Below, piece by piece: positions 24,634 through 37,193 of a stretch of DNA of 64,000 nucleotides. Made by a program: the position numbers and the translations under genes. Under the pieces are notes generated by a model. The model was given only the letters and a program-made list of their open reading frames with translations. It had not been told where the DNA came from and made no database searches. The stretch is from Geosiphon pyriformis (Eukaryota; Glomeromycota; Glomeromycetes; Archaeosporales; Geosiphonaceae), in assembly GCA_016748015.1 (NCBI GenBank), contig JAAOMT010000294.1, forward strand, positions 368,393-432,392, written 5' to 3'. Each line of letters starts with the position of its first letter. Position 1 is the first letter of the stretch.

Positions 24634-27460
24634 TTATTGAAGTACCAAGTTGTTTCTTTGACGGTTTTGGAAGTATGGTGGTGGAAGTATGATGTTGGTT
24701 TATATTATTTATCGATGATATTCCTTAGGATGTTTAGCCTCAAACCTTAAACCTTACTTAAAGGAATTGTGGATTCTCTTTTTGCAAAAAAAAGAAGCGA
24801 AAAAGAATTAAGACGGATAAATGAACCGTATAGAAAGTTAAGTGATTGAAAACAATCAAAATGGTCGAGCAAGTTGGGAATGAGTGAATCAGTTTTTAAT
24901 TTTATTTTAATTTTTGGCTTGATTGACGGTTGATGATGGCGGGTTAGCTGTTAGTAGTTGCCATTAAGTACACAAGTTGAGATGCATATTGTCATTCCGG
25001 GCACACACGTACCAAACACACTTCCACACGCGTAATTTCCCCCTTAAACAAGCAATTATAGCGTCGCGCAGCTTTACAACTAACACTTTTACAGGAATTG
25101 AGAGACAAAAAGCTCAACAAAAAAAAATGCATCAAAAACCTTGCATACAACGTGCAGTGTTGTTCTATCAAGAATTCAAAGAGAAAAGGACTATCCTTAA
25201 AAAAGACATGCAGCTAGAATTTTCTGCTTAAAAAGTTTTCGATCAAATTAATAAAAATATCATATATTAACACACATGTAATTAGCACATAATTTCTCTG
25301 GATTTACACGAAAATGGATTGCTGAGGCATTCTTGAACAGAAACGCTAAACCTGGCACAAAAAATCAGTCCTATCATTAATTATGTTTTCATAAAATCAA
25401 GCCGAAAGAATTATTTGAAATGAGATCGTGCACAATTTAATTTAATTCCAACAACCAACTTTTTTCCGACTTTTTACCTATCCTTTTCCCGTCTCTTTCG
25501 CGCTCTATCATTGTGCGAAAATTTGGTCGCGGAATTCTTTTCCGAAGCAATAGGACCAAATCATGAGATAAAGGATATTTTTTGATTGATTCTGTCTAAA
25601 ATTTTCATTCCTTCTTGATTAGATTTTTTTTATGTAGCCTTTTTCCTGTTAATGCTTTTTCATTGATTCTTTTCGTATGAGCTTTCTATTGAATTTTCTT
25701 TCACTTCAATGAAATCATCTCGATTATTATTTTTCTTTGTTTTGATTCGTGTTCATGAATGAAGTCAAATAAAGAATAAAAATCTATTTCATTCCTTGAA
25801 TCGAAAAATAATGAATATATTTTTATTATGTATCTTTACTATTTTTATCATTTTCTTGGTTATTAATAAATTGGATCATTCATTTACATTTATTAATTAT
25901 TAAATTTACTTTGTTTGGAAGAAACAATTTTTTTGTTTCAAAATTAAGACTCATTTTTGAATGCAAAAACCTTGAACGCGTTAAGATTTTGTATCTCAAT
26001 TTGTTTTTATGTATATGGGTAATTTTTATATCTCTAATTGTTAATCTTGAATTACCGTTTTTGAAATTTTATTGGCCAAAAACAAACCATATTAATTATT
26101 GTACGCAATGCGCCTTGAATTTTAGGAAACAATAGATGCAGAACTTGTAAATATTTAGGTTTTGCTTATTTTGATATATATATGTGTATTTAAATGTATA
26201 TAGTTTTTTCTTTTTTGAAACTCCTTATAAATCATTAAATGTTTTAGATCTCTTTGAGCATTATTTGTTGTTATTTTCTTTTTCGATTGCTTACCAAACA
26301 ATGAATCATTTTGTGAGGTATCTTTATCCCAATCCTTATTTATAAATCAAAACTATTTTTTTATTATACTAAAGAGTGCAAGATTAATTATTCTTGTGCA
26401 AATTGATCTGCAAACTTTTTTGCAATTGGACCAACGAACAATATTATTACTTTGTTCTCTGAAGGTGATATTCAACGGCCTAGATTTGACGCATTTATAT
26501 TGAAGAAAGATGTAAATTATATATTTTCAACATTTAAAGCTTTTCCTCAAATTTTTAAATATATGTGTGTAATAATAAAAGTTAAAATATAAAGTTTATA
26601 AACTGGAATTTACAATATACCTGTTTTTAATATAAAATTCTTTGTTTCTTCAATTCATATTTCTATCTCGATGAATTACCGAATCGCTGGCTCACAATAA
26701 TGAAATCACGTTAACTGAAAAGTTTCAAGTTGATCGACTGTAAACGTAATAAAAACTATGGTACAATAAGAGAATGATGTTTTTTTTTTTTTGAACAAAT
26801 TCATTTTTGTTTACAAAGGCATAACATAAATGACTTTTCTCTATTGGAACTAACTTGACCTTTAAATTTTACTTGAATATTTATTCATCATTTTTTTTCC
26901 AAATCATCTATTTTTGATAAAAATGGATTCATATTAATTGGAAATTGAAAGTTTTGATCTATAAAGCCTAAAATACAAAAATCAAAAATAATTAAAAGTT
27001 AAATTCTAATTCTAATTTTTAAAATTTTTTAGATTTATTTGCAATCAAAAGAATTTATTTAATTAAAAAACAAAATGCCAAGTTGAAAATTTCTTGGTTT
27101 TATTATACAATAAAAAAATTGAATTCTCGTTCCGAGTACATTATGAGAAGCTAATTCAATAAAATAAAAGAATTTCAAGCTATTATAGGAAATAAAAACA
27201 AGTTTTTTAAAGAATTTCCAGATGTTTTATTGAATGTATTTGAAATTTAATTAATAAAAATGTCCAAACTTGTTTGAATAAGGCTAGGAAATAACTTTAA
27301 TTAGAAATTCTGGATGATAAATAATTTTGGTAAGATTAGTGTAAATAAATAAGAATTAGCTTTGATTGATTGTATCTTTTATAAATTTTAAGGAATTTTG
27401 TCGGTTTATCACACATTAAAACATGTTTTAAATTTTGGTAAACAGAGAAGTTATATGGAA

Positions 27461-27847
27461 AACAGCTTCGCAATTCCGGTAGTTGTACACTTCGGACCCT
27501 GCGATCCTTTTTATGTCACCACAGGACCAGCCAATCTTGGATATAAAAGCTTCATTTTGAATGGCAAACACAGACTTTGGTAATCAGATGTTAACGGAAA
27601 TGGTAATGTACCTAGCAGAGCATTTTTCGGACAGTCTTTCACGTAATTTTTTTCACCGTACGATTAGTCATGTCTAACACCTCAAATGGCGGGGTCAAAC
27701 TCATGAGTGAAGAAAACGATCGCCTTTCAGTGGGTTTCACTCGGCAATCCTTGTTTTGGATGTGTGAGACTTCTTTGTAGAATCGCCGGGCCCTGTATTT
27801 CTTATTTTTGAAGTAGAGACAGCCAATTTGACTTTTTTCGAAATAAG
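27461..27847 (+). repeat. Dispersed direct repeat, copy 2
   Basis: Second copy of the repeat at 21545-21936, same orientation, about 5.9 kb downstream, so the pair brackets the pseudokinase-Sel1 gene. A minus-strand frame of 66 codons (27937-27737) overlaps it. Confidence 0.75.
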
Positions 27848-29420
27848 GATATCCATATATTTGCGCAGGCGAACAATGTCATCGGAGCCTATTACAACCA
27901 CGCCTTTAGAAAAAAAATGTATAAGGCTTTTTATCATTTAGTTTTAAAGAGAAATAGGCCAAATTTAAAAAAAATTCAGGAAAGTGAACGAAACTAAACT
28001 TATATCATTTTATGCCACTGAATTTTCAATTTCAATATTCAATTATTAAAAACAACGAAAGGCAAGATGTTGTTTTAAAAATTTATTGGTGGATTTTAGT
28101 TAACTAAATAAGGCAAACATTTGTATTTAAAGAAATGTTTAATTAAATTGATTCACTGTATTTCAGAAGACGACCGTAATTTATCATGCGATGGAAATTA
28201 TTACAACGTATCTATTGAACTTTTTATTTTCCGTGAAAATATCCTTGATGCTATTGATGCAAAAGCTATATAAAAATTTTGCAGAAACTCTGTGAGATTT
28301 TGATCCCCTTTTTAAAATAATTCAAGACGAGGAAGTTTAATATGAAAAAAATTTGATCATTCTATTGTAGATTCCGTCTTGTATACTACTAGCAAATGAG
28401 GAGTATTTAATTTACAAATTTCTTCGAGGTGATACAACATATTAATTCAGGCTTTGCTGATCTTCTTAAATGAAAGAAATTTGCTGAATTAGAATCACAT
28501 TGGAAACTATGAGACTAATCTATCCCAAACATTGATTTTTCCTAAAAAAGCAGATTTTGGTCATTGACAAAAAAAATTACAGCCAACAAATTCTAATTAA
28601 ACGTTTGGCTATGAAGAAGATTAAAACTTGAGCCAAAAATAAAAATATGTATAATATAATATTGAAGGCGGCGTCTAAAAACCGAGTTTCTTCAATGTGG
28701 AAATTTTCAATGATCATAAATAAATTTTATTTATATATTTTCAATATAATTTTTTGTGAGTTGCTAATAATAGTTTTTAAATTTCTTTGAAATCAAAGTA
28801 TTACTTGTCATTAATAACCAATCTTAAATTTTGCAATTATTCAAGTTCATTTCATATTAAATTGTTTTTTAATTTTATATATAAAATAATTTAATATTTT
28901 TTAAACAATGAATCAAGTTATTGTTATTAATTTAAATTTAAATTTATCAAAAAAGTTTTTTAATATCTATTAATTTAAAATTTTGTGCAATGTATTTAGT
29001 TTATATAATGTTTTATCAAGGTCTTTTGACTCAAAAATATTATAACTAATTGTAACTTTGATGAAAAATTGATTGTAAATAAATCCAATGTTATTTAATT
29101 ACATTATATAAAAAATAAATCTCTTATGAATTCTAATTAAGTGTATTTACATAGTTTGAAATTATAATTGTGTAATATTGTTTTTTATTAACATTTTTTT
29201 AAATTTTTTATCTTTATTATTTTGCATTAACTAAAAATAATGGGTAGATACTAAATGAACACCAGGATCAATAAAGACTGCATTTCATAGACACATTTAT
29301 TCTTATTATAAAAATCTTGGCCTTGTTGAGATACGAGACGTAATATTGTCATCCAATGGCTTATGCGACTAAAAAGTAAGATAATGCGCTGAAACACCTT
29401 GTTATCCTTGCGTATTATAT

Positions 29421-29753
29421 CTAATAATTTCGTCTAGTATTAGCAGGAGCCGAACTTGAGCAACCTCCTAAGAGCATGCCGGCTCTATAAAACCCTTGTT
29501 CGTCCCAGATAGCGGAAGCGTCATCAAAAATAAGACGTTTTTGTTGAAAAATCATAGGCTCAGCCATTTCTTTCTGTAATGCCGTTTTGTTTCTTTAAAA
29601 CAACACAAGGCCTTTTGTTTCACCCATTATGTTATTAAAGGCAAACCTCACCAAACCCATGCCTCGCTTCAATAATTGCTTCTGAGGGTGGTTGGGATGC
29701 ATCTTCACCAATGTGTGCTTTAGAGTTTCTCCCGAGCGTCGTCGGTTGCACAT
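29421..29753 (-). pseudogene. Decayed unidentified coding sequence
   Basis: One minus-strand frame starting MCNRRRSGETLKHTLVKMH runs through a single in-frame TAA (29597-29595) and on to AEPMIFQQKRLIFDDASAIW and a TAG at 29421, about 110 codons in all. The composition (balanced, GC-richer than the surroundings, few Asn/Lys runs) is protein-like. No domain is recognised. Similar GC-rich sequence continues upstream to about 30110 in shifting frames. It may be a fragment of a mobile element or a dead gene. Confidence 0.4.
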
Positions 29754-30270
29754 TTTGCTTTTTGTAGCGCTCTCTTCTCTATTTAGCTATTCCCCATCCT
29801 TGCGTTCTGCCGATGAAGATAGTGTTGATGGCGACATTGAATGCAAAGCGGCAGATGGGTAATCACCACTCCGCTACATGCCATTCCAATATGGTCTTAA
29901 TCCCAGTTGTTTGAAGCTACCACCTGAACCGATTTCTCTGATAAATTTTTAGGCTGGAAATTGAAAGAGGAACTTCTTTTGTCGACCGAGATCTTTTTTT
30001 TGCTTGACGCTAGACATAGGTGTTGAGGTGACCTTTCTTAGTAGCGGAGGTGCTGATAATTGCTTCATTTTAGGAAGTTAGTTCGAGAAGAATACACGCG
30101 AAGAAAAAAAGGTGAGGTAGCAAAAAAGATGGGGGCATTTATTGTCACCAAATAGTTTGATTACTAAGCAGTCAAATGGGCTATCGTTTTTATAGTATTA
30201 TTTAATAAAGATCTGATACCACACATTTTTATATCAAGTTAAATGAAATATGAACTTGATTAAAGAGAAT

Positions 30271-32321
30271 TTATAACTCCTCATGGGGTTTTCTATCTCC
30301 AGAAGTTTTGCTCGCATTTTCCTCTTTTTCAGTTTCTGTCCCATCGACAATAGGATTTTCCTTTTTCTCAGCCTTGGTATCGTCTTTATCCTCAGACTCA
30401 GTGGTCTCCTTCTCTTTTGTCTTTTCTGGTTCTTTATCTGTTGTGATATTTTCCTGAGTTTTAGTTTCAGAATCCTTCCCTTTCAGACTGAGCGGAAAGT
30501 CATACGAAAAACTTTTGACCCTCCCGTTAATAGCATCTTTGATAAACCTTTCGATTGATTCTTCATCAAATGGTCCCAGTAAAGCCCTATAGGCTTGTTT
30601 CTTCGGATTCAAAATCACTAGATTAGGGAACAAATCTGCTATTTTGAAGTCCTTTATCATTTTCTTGGCGTCGTCATACAAAGAATTGAACCAAACGAAT
30701 CCAAGTTTAATTTTCCCTGCAAACGATTTATGAAGTTTCTCTTTGACTCGTCGAACGATTGCCAAGTTGGCTTCGTGTTCAGAAACTGATTCAGGAAATT
30801 CAAGTTCTAATGTGCTGAAGGTAAATATACAAAAGTTTGATGTTGATAGGCAGTTTTTCTCCAAGTCTGTTTGAGTTCGAGCTTCCAGAATTTCCGGATC
30901 AACTTTTTTCAAATTTCAAAATATCAGCAAATCTACTATCATGTTTAAACATTTTTCGAAGTCATTTCGAGAAAGACTTACACGTTTCGGGTATCTCTTC
31001 TGAATCTTTTTTTGGTGTTTCATTTGGTTTTTCGGTTTTCTTTATTTTTGGCTTGAATGGGAGAGCATGACCATTCAGAAATTCAAATAAGGTCTCATGT
31101 TTCAGCTTACCTGAAAAGTTAAATTGAAGCGGGTTGAATTACAATTAACCATAATTCGAATTTTTAACTAGCTTCACATACCGTCGAATGTGATCACATC
31201 GCTTTTTCCTTTTGGAATAACGATCAATTTTGGGAAAGAATCAACCCCAAATCTTTTCAAAACCAAAGAGTCTGTGTGTCGTACCTCACCGAAAAGCAAG
31301 CGATCGTGAAAATCAACAGAAAGGGCTTTGTAAAGCGTAGTCGTTCTTTGCTTATTGGTAAATAATATTACTTTGGAAAGGGTTTCATTCTAGGGTCAAA
31401 ATGAAAAACATTAGTCACGTCCAAAATTTCAAAAAGTGATCGATGAATTTAAAAATATTTGTACATCTTTCTCCAAAAATTCGTCAATTGTCATCGATTT
31501 TTTGGTAGGGTTCTTGTTTGTAATGGGCTGCACAAATGAAGGAATCTCGGGAAGCACAAAATCGACTATGGCTTTAGCAGTTCTAGGCCCTTGGTAATCT
31601 ATAAATTGTGGTTTTAATTTATTTTACATAAAATTTAAATCTATGAAATGATTTTAAATATTTGGAAGGAAATAATGGTAATAACCTTTTGGCTTTTTGG
31701 TATATGCGCCTGGGTTCTTTTTATCAGGAACTGATTGACTTGGGAAAAGCTTAATCGTCGGGTATCCTGCAAAAGGAAATCGAAGAAGGAAATTATGTAA
31801 AACTTCAAAAACTCTCAAAGCATGATGAAAACTGCATCATATTATACCTTTAACATTGTAGGCAGCGCAGAGAGCTCCATTAGAGTCATCATCACAATCA
31901 ATGGCGACAACTTTAGCAAGACCTTTAAGATTTTCTGCTACCTTTTTGTACTCCGGGACTAACCTATTTTTAAAAATTTTAGAGCAGAAAAGAGGATGTT
32001 GTTATTGGGCAAATAGTTTTGAAAAAAAATTTGAGAACTTACTTTTGGCAGTGACCACACCATGGAGCAAAAAATTCTACTAAAACTACTCGCTATAGAT
32101 AAAAAAAAGAGTAACATACAAATTTAAATGAGATGTGAGGTAAAATGTGGTGAATCGACATCGAAATCTTGGAAGAGACTAACCTCGGTTAATAACACTT
32201 CTTTCTTAAAATTTTTTTCAGTGAGTAGCATCACAGAATCATTCTCATCATATAAAGCAGTGGTGTAGGAGGCAAAGAATCCGAAGATCAATAAAAGGAA
32301 ACGAATACCCGATGATTGCAT
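30271..32321 (-). CDS. Protein disulfide isomerase-family protein with ER retention signal
   Basis: Eight exons in phase (32321-32184, 32092-32043, 31963-31848, 31766-31686, 31598-31465, 31389-31182, 31110-30982, 30902-30271) give 495 residues. A signal peptide occupies residues 1-22 (FLLLIFGFFASYTTA). A thioredoxin domain follows, with [20 protein letters not shown] and the conserved YPTIKLF, so one active CGHC redox site is present. Two further thioredoxin-like segments (FPKLIVIPKG near residue 230, FPNLVILN near 370) lack Cys pairs. The tail (about 420-490) is charged, rich in K, E and T, and ends in HEEL, a variant of HDEL/KDEL retrieval signals. This suits an ER lumen oxidoreductase of the P5/MPD1 type, acting in folding of secreted proteins. 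The 50-base exon 2 carries the active site. Confidence 0.9.
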
Positions 32322-33009
32322 GTTTGAAAACGAAAGAGAAAAGGAATTTGTGAGCTAAGCTGACATCAAGATTGATCTTCGACCTAAGCTAGAAAATATA
32401 GTAAACTTAAGATATTAAGTAATACGTGTTTAAAAACGATTGGTTAAATGATGAATTTAAACTGAAACTGCTTTACTAAAAAAATGCAACTTTGAAATTT
32501 TATTTGGGATACGATAAGTCAATGTTAGAGCACCGAGTTGAAATCTGCCGGGAGGGAAATTCTTTGAACAGAATTTACCTATCGATCATCCGATTTTTTC
32601 CAAAAATTTGATTACATTGATATGCATTCGTCGAAAGATTTTATGGATATTTGGTTTAATGAGTTGATAATCAGGAATTGAAACATTAATAATTATACTA
32701 AATTTTATTGGGAAAAGTTAATTATCAATGGATAATGTTGACCCAAGTCTTTGAAGATTCCAAGTTTTTTAATATGCGAGAAGATGTCAATACAAATTGT
32801 AACGCAAAATTGAACTTTAGGATCAAGTTTTTGTAAGAAAAATTTTTAATATAAAAGTTATATTGTTGAAACTATCACAATGGTAAATTAATATTTTTAT
32901 GTAAACTCTTCATTGTGATCGAACAATACGCCTAAAAAAACAATTTTTTAAAATAACTTCAAGTGCCTAACAATTAAAATTTTATTATCTTTCAATTTTG
33001 AACAATATT

Positions 33010-33050
33010 AAGAGAGAGAGTGAGAGTGAGAGTGAGAGAGAGGGAGAGTA
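33010..33050. repeat. GA/GTGAGA microsatellite
   Basis: Purine-rich AG units with interspersed GTGAGA units, in the spacer upstream of the Asn/Gly repeat gene. Confidence 0.88.
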
Positions 33051-35453
33051 AAAAATCAAGATACATGTATTATTATTATTAATTAAATTATTTTAGTTAA
33101 TGGTGATAGCTCACTCAATTTAGTAAAGCTTAGTGTTTAAGAGTTTTAAAACCCTGCATTTAATTATTGAATATTTGATCAAATAATTTCTTTCTTAACA
33201 AGGAAAACAAGTATCATGAACGCATTTAGGATAACTTCAAGATTTTTCCTTTAGAAAATCTTTTGCTGGTCATGTTTCTAAAAATTCTTGACACTTTGTA
33301 ATAAATAGTCAACCCTTTTTTTTTTGAATATCATTACTTAATATAAAAATAAAAATTTGTAAACAAGAAAATTTCCATTTTCTCTTTATTATTAGAAATA
33401 AATATATTCACAAAGAAAAAAAGATATTTTATTAAACTTGAAACAATATTCAAACTTAATTATCGAATTGTAGTAAAAACAAAAACCCTTAATTAGAAAT
33501 TACTTTGTTGGTTTTCAACAATTAAAATTCTAAACAAGTTCAAGATTTTAACTTTTCAAATATAATAGTTTTGAAATATATTGTAATTTTTGTAATATTT
33601 CATTTATTCTTTCTTTCTTTCTTTCTTTCTTTTTTTCTTTTTTTCTTCAATTTTTTTCCTTTCTTCCGATCTATTAAATTACTCATGCAACCAAAAAAAT
33701 TCTATTCATATCAAGATATAAAATTTAAGTTAATCGAGAACTTTAAGAGATTAATATTAGGTAGAAAAAAAAAGTTTTTACATGAATTCATTAGTCAAAA
33801 AAAATTTTAAAAAATTAATTTTTGTACAAGAAAACATTTTAAAATGTTTAACTAAGATATTTTGTGTTCAATTATATTAGCATATTTTTCAAAAAACTCA
33901 TTATTTGAAATTTGGGTTTAACCTATTTCAAAAGAAAAATATTATAATCTCTCATGCTATTAAGAAAGTGAAATAATTTATGCAATACTTTGATATTCAC
34001 GGTTTATATTTTATAAAACTATCAAATCATGTCTTTTTATTCAATATTCATTCCATACATATACATACATTAATAAAATAATTTTTGGATATGCTAAAGA
34101 CTTTTAAAATTAATCGAATTGCTAAACCATCTTAGTCAAATCTGGTATTTTAGAAAATTTAGATTATAAGATTCTGATTCAGTTTAATACATTGATGATA
34201 AATTTTATCATGTGAAAATGTAAATATTCTCATCAACAGGGAAAGCAAAAAGGTATCTTTCTCATTAGTTAAATCATACTGCGAAGATTTTCTAAGATTG
34301 ATCATTAATTATTTTTAGATTTAAAAGTATTCCCCTTTGAAACCAGTTAGAAAATTGCGCAAACCAGGAGATTGAGAAATTGCATCACTTTATCACATAC
34401 AACTTTTTCAATAAAAAAAGGATCGGAAAGCGTCACGGCGTCGATATTAAATATTGTAACCTAAAGAAGATAAACTGGGGATCTTAGCATGGAAGTTGTA
34501 CATAATTAATATTGCATGATCATGACTTGAAAGGAAATATTGAAACGTTCTGAATAAAAAGAAGAAAGAGTAAATTAATCAAAGAATATCTTTGATATCA
34601 ATAATGATATAATCAAAGAATCTTATATTATATTTAAAAATTTCCTTGTTTGTACCTACAGCCATTTTATTTCATTAATCTATAGTCACATTTTCATCAT
34701 ACTTTCACTTAAAATTTTTATCTTTCTTTTCCCTTTTTACTCATTCTCATTATCATCTTTCTTAAGAAATTCTCATCTTTCCAAAAAGAAATTTCTTTAT
34801 AGTACCAATTAAATTTAAATCACCCACATGGAGGATTAAAAAACAATCTTAAAAAAAACACAGTTATTCCCCGTAATTGTACATCAGTATCATGTAGGGG
34901 AAAATTCAAATTGATGATTGCCTATCACGTTTAATTTTAATAATAGATAATTTAAAAATTTAAAATTTGCCAAATTTTTGGTTGGGTCTTGCTTCTTTAA
35001 AATACAACCCATTTTCTGCTTTATTCAAATTGTGGATATTTTTACATTTTTCATTTTATTTGTGCCTTTTTTTAATAATTTCTCCGCGTTTCAGTAGTAC
35101 ATAATTTCAAATTTCATTTTACCAAATCTTCTTGTCCTATTAGTTATTTAAGCGTCGAGTATCATAAACCAAACAATTTCTATAAATAAAAAGGGTTGAC
35201 ATGAATCCTCAAGTTCTTCACTCTCATTCTTTCTCACTCGTACTTTCCCCTTGTGTTTTTCTTCTTTTTCATAGAAATTTTAGATTTTGCCGTTTAGAAA
35301 GAAAAACATTTCATTAAATTTCGCGTTTTTTCACATAACCATTACCTCCCTCTCTCTCTCTCTCATTTCCCCCTTATAATAGAAAAAGGAATTTGTACAT
35401 CCTTTAGAAATAAATAAAAATTCAATTAACCTTTTACATCTTTTCATCAACAA

Positions 35454-35499
35454 CAAAAAAACAACAACAACAACAACAACAACATCATCATCATCATTA
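35454..35499 (+). repeat. CAA/CAT trinucleotide run in a 5' leader
   Basis: CAA units pass into CAT units immediately before the ATG at 35514. Unstructured CAA leaders are known to favour translation initiation; whether that applies here is inference. Confidence 0.8.
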
Positions 35500-35513
35500 C
35501 CCAACATTTAAAA

Positions 35514-37193
35514 ATGGCACGTAAACTCACCTACTTCGCTATTTTCTCACTTCTCTCTCTCGCCATCACCACCACCATCGACAAAGTTGAAGCACGTCCA
35601 GTGCGTCGTCATGCTCCCTCAGGTGGAAATGGAAACAACAATGGAAACGTATCCGGTATTGGAAACTGCAATGGTTTCGGCGTTTGTAATGATAACGGAA
35701 ACGCAAACGGCAATGATAATGCCGCTGGTAGTACTGGAAACGGTAATAATAACGGCAACATTTTAGGTCTTGGAAATTGTAATGGATTCGGTGTCTGTCA
35801 GGATAATGGTAATGCAAATGGAAACAAAAATAATGGTGATAATAACGGTAGCGGAAACGGAAATATTTTTGGTGTCGATTTGAAAAACGTTCAAGCTAAG
35901 GGAGCTAGCGGAAATGGAAACGGATCTGGAAATGGAAATAAAGGAAATAATAACGGAAACACCAATGGAAATAATAATGCCGGAGTTGGAAATGGAAACG
36001 GATCTGGAAATGATAATGTTGGCAATGCAAATGGAAACAAAAATGGAAATGCCAATGATGGAAACGGAAATGGAAATGGAGCCGGTAATAAGAATGTTGG
36101 TGATCAAAATGGAAACCTTAACGGAAATGAAAACAAAGGTAGTTCCAATGGTAACGGTGTCGGTAACAAGAATATTGGTAATCTGAACGGAAACGTCAAC
36201 GGAAATCAAAATGAAGGAAATGCCAATGGTCTTGCCAACGGAAATGCCAATATTGGTGATAATAACGGTAACGCCTCAGGAAACCAGAACAAAGGTGATG
36301 CCAATGGTATAGGCAATGGAAATTTCAATCTAGGCAATCAAAACGGTAACGAAGGTGGAAATGCCAATAAAGGAAATTTCAATGGTATTTTGAACGGTAA
36401 CGAAAATAAAGGTGATAACAACGGCAACGTCAACGGCAATGCCAACATTGGGGAACATAATGGTGAAGGAAACGGTTCAAATAACAAGGGTAGCGATAAT
36501 GGAAACACTAACGGGAACCAAAATGTCGGAAAATGGAATGGTGCCCACAATGGCATTGAAAACAAGGGTAATTCCAACGGAAATCAAAATGGAAACCAAA
36601 ATAAAGGTGATTTCAACGGTAAAAAGAACGGACAAAAGAACCATGGTAATGCCAACGGTAACCTTAACGGAAACCAAAATAAAGGGAATCATAACGGAAA
36701 AGAGAATGGTGTTAAAAACAAAGGCGACGCCAATGGAAATGCCAACGGAAACCAAAATAAGGGTAACAACAATGGCAGAAAGAATGGCCAAAAGAACAAG
36801 GGTAACGCCAATGGAAACACCAACGGAAACCAAAATAAAGGTAACTGGAACGGAGCTGAGAACGGCATCAAAAATAAAGGTGACGGAAATGGCAGTTTGA
36901 ACGGAAATCAAAATGTTGGAAATTTCAATGGTAAAAAGAACGGACAAAAGAATAAGGGAAACAATAATGGGGTTGCTAACGGAAACCAGAACAAAGGAAA
37001 CCGCAATGGCACGAAAAACGGAACCAAGAACAAGGGTGATTACAATGGAGTTCTTGATGGAAATAATAACATTGGCCATAAGAATGGTAATAAAAATGGA
37101 AACAAAAATGAAGGCTCTTACAATGGTATCTCCAACGGAAACTCAAATACTGGTCACAATAATGGAAATAGTTCCGGAAACGATAACATCTAA
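35514..37193 (+). CDS. Secreted Asn/Gly-rich protein of 13-residue tandem repeats
   Basis: A single 559-residue frame. The signal peptide spans residues 1-27 (KLTYFAIFSLLSLAITTT, cut near VEA), followed by RPVRR, a possible Kex2-type site. Residues about 38-115 hold two copies of a Cys-containing unit (GNCNGFGVC), the only cysteines. From about residue 145 to the end it is a nearly perfect series of about 32 units of 13 residues, pattern N-G-x-x-N-G-x-x-N-x-G-x-x, for example NGNQNKGDFNGKK and neighbours. In the central part, units alternate between a neutral (NGNxNGNQNKGNx) and a lysine-rich (NGxKNGxKNKGDx) form, giving a 26-residue super-period. Hydrophobic residues are almost absent. The opposite strand is also open, but only this strand has a signal peptide. 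Function unknown; cell-wall, matrix or ice/mineral-binding roles are guesses. Confidence 0.88.
   Translation: MARKLTYFAIFSLLSLAITTTIDKVEARPVRRHAPSGGNGNNNGNVSGIGNCNGFGVCNDNGNANGNDNAAGSTGNGNNNGNILGLGNCNGFGVCQDNGNANGNKNNGDNNGSGNGNIFGVDLKNVQAKGASGNGNGSGNGNKGNNNGNTNGNNNAGVGNGNGSGNDNVGNANGNKNGNANDGNGNGNGAGNKNVGDQNGNLNGNENKGSSNGNGVGNKNIGNLNGNVNGNQNEGNANGLANGNANIGDNNGNASGNQNKGDANGIGNGNFNLGNQNGNEGGNANKGNFNGILNGNENKGDNNGNVNGNANIGEHNGEGNGSNNKGSDNGNTNGNQNVGKWNGAHNGIENKGNSNGNQNGNQNKGDFNGKKNGQKNHGNANGNLNGNQNKGNHNGKENGVKNKGDANGNANGNQNKGNNNGRKNGQKNKGNANGNTNGNQNKGNWNGAENGIKNKGDGNGSLNGNQNVGNFNGKKNGQKNKGNNNGVANGNQNKGNRNGTKNGTKNKGDYNGVLDGNNNIGHKNGNKNGNKNEGSYNGISNGNSNTGHNNGNSSGNDNI

Larger units (their letters stand above)
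24634..30270. other. 5.6 kb region without an intact gene
   Basis: Contains the kinase-like gene's upstream region, the second dispersed-repeat copy (27461-27847) and a decayed reading frame at 29421-29753. The rest is AT-rich. Short frames at 24977 and 25911 have no domain, signal peptide or splice support. The GC content rises at 29400-30110. Confidence 0.45.
32322..35513. other. Intergenic region, AT-rich
   Basis: Separates the PDI gene's 5' end from the Asn/Gly repeat gene. It contains a GA/GTGAGA microsatellite at 33010-33050, a CTTT run at 33607-33650, and a CT run at about 35348-35363. Nothing else is supported. The sequence TATAAATAAAAAGGG near 35180 may be the TATA box of the downstream gene. 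Confidence 0.45.

Noticed and set aside
24977-25231. 84-codon frame upstream of the pseudokinase gene
   Set aside because: No domain, no signal peptide and no splice partners; likely chance.
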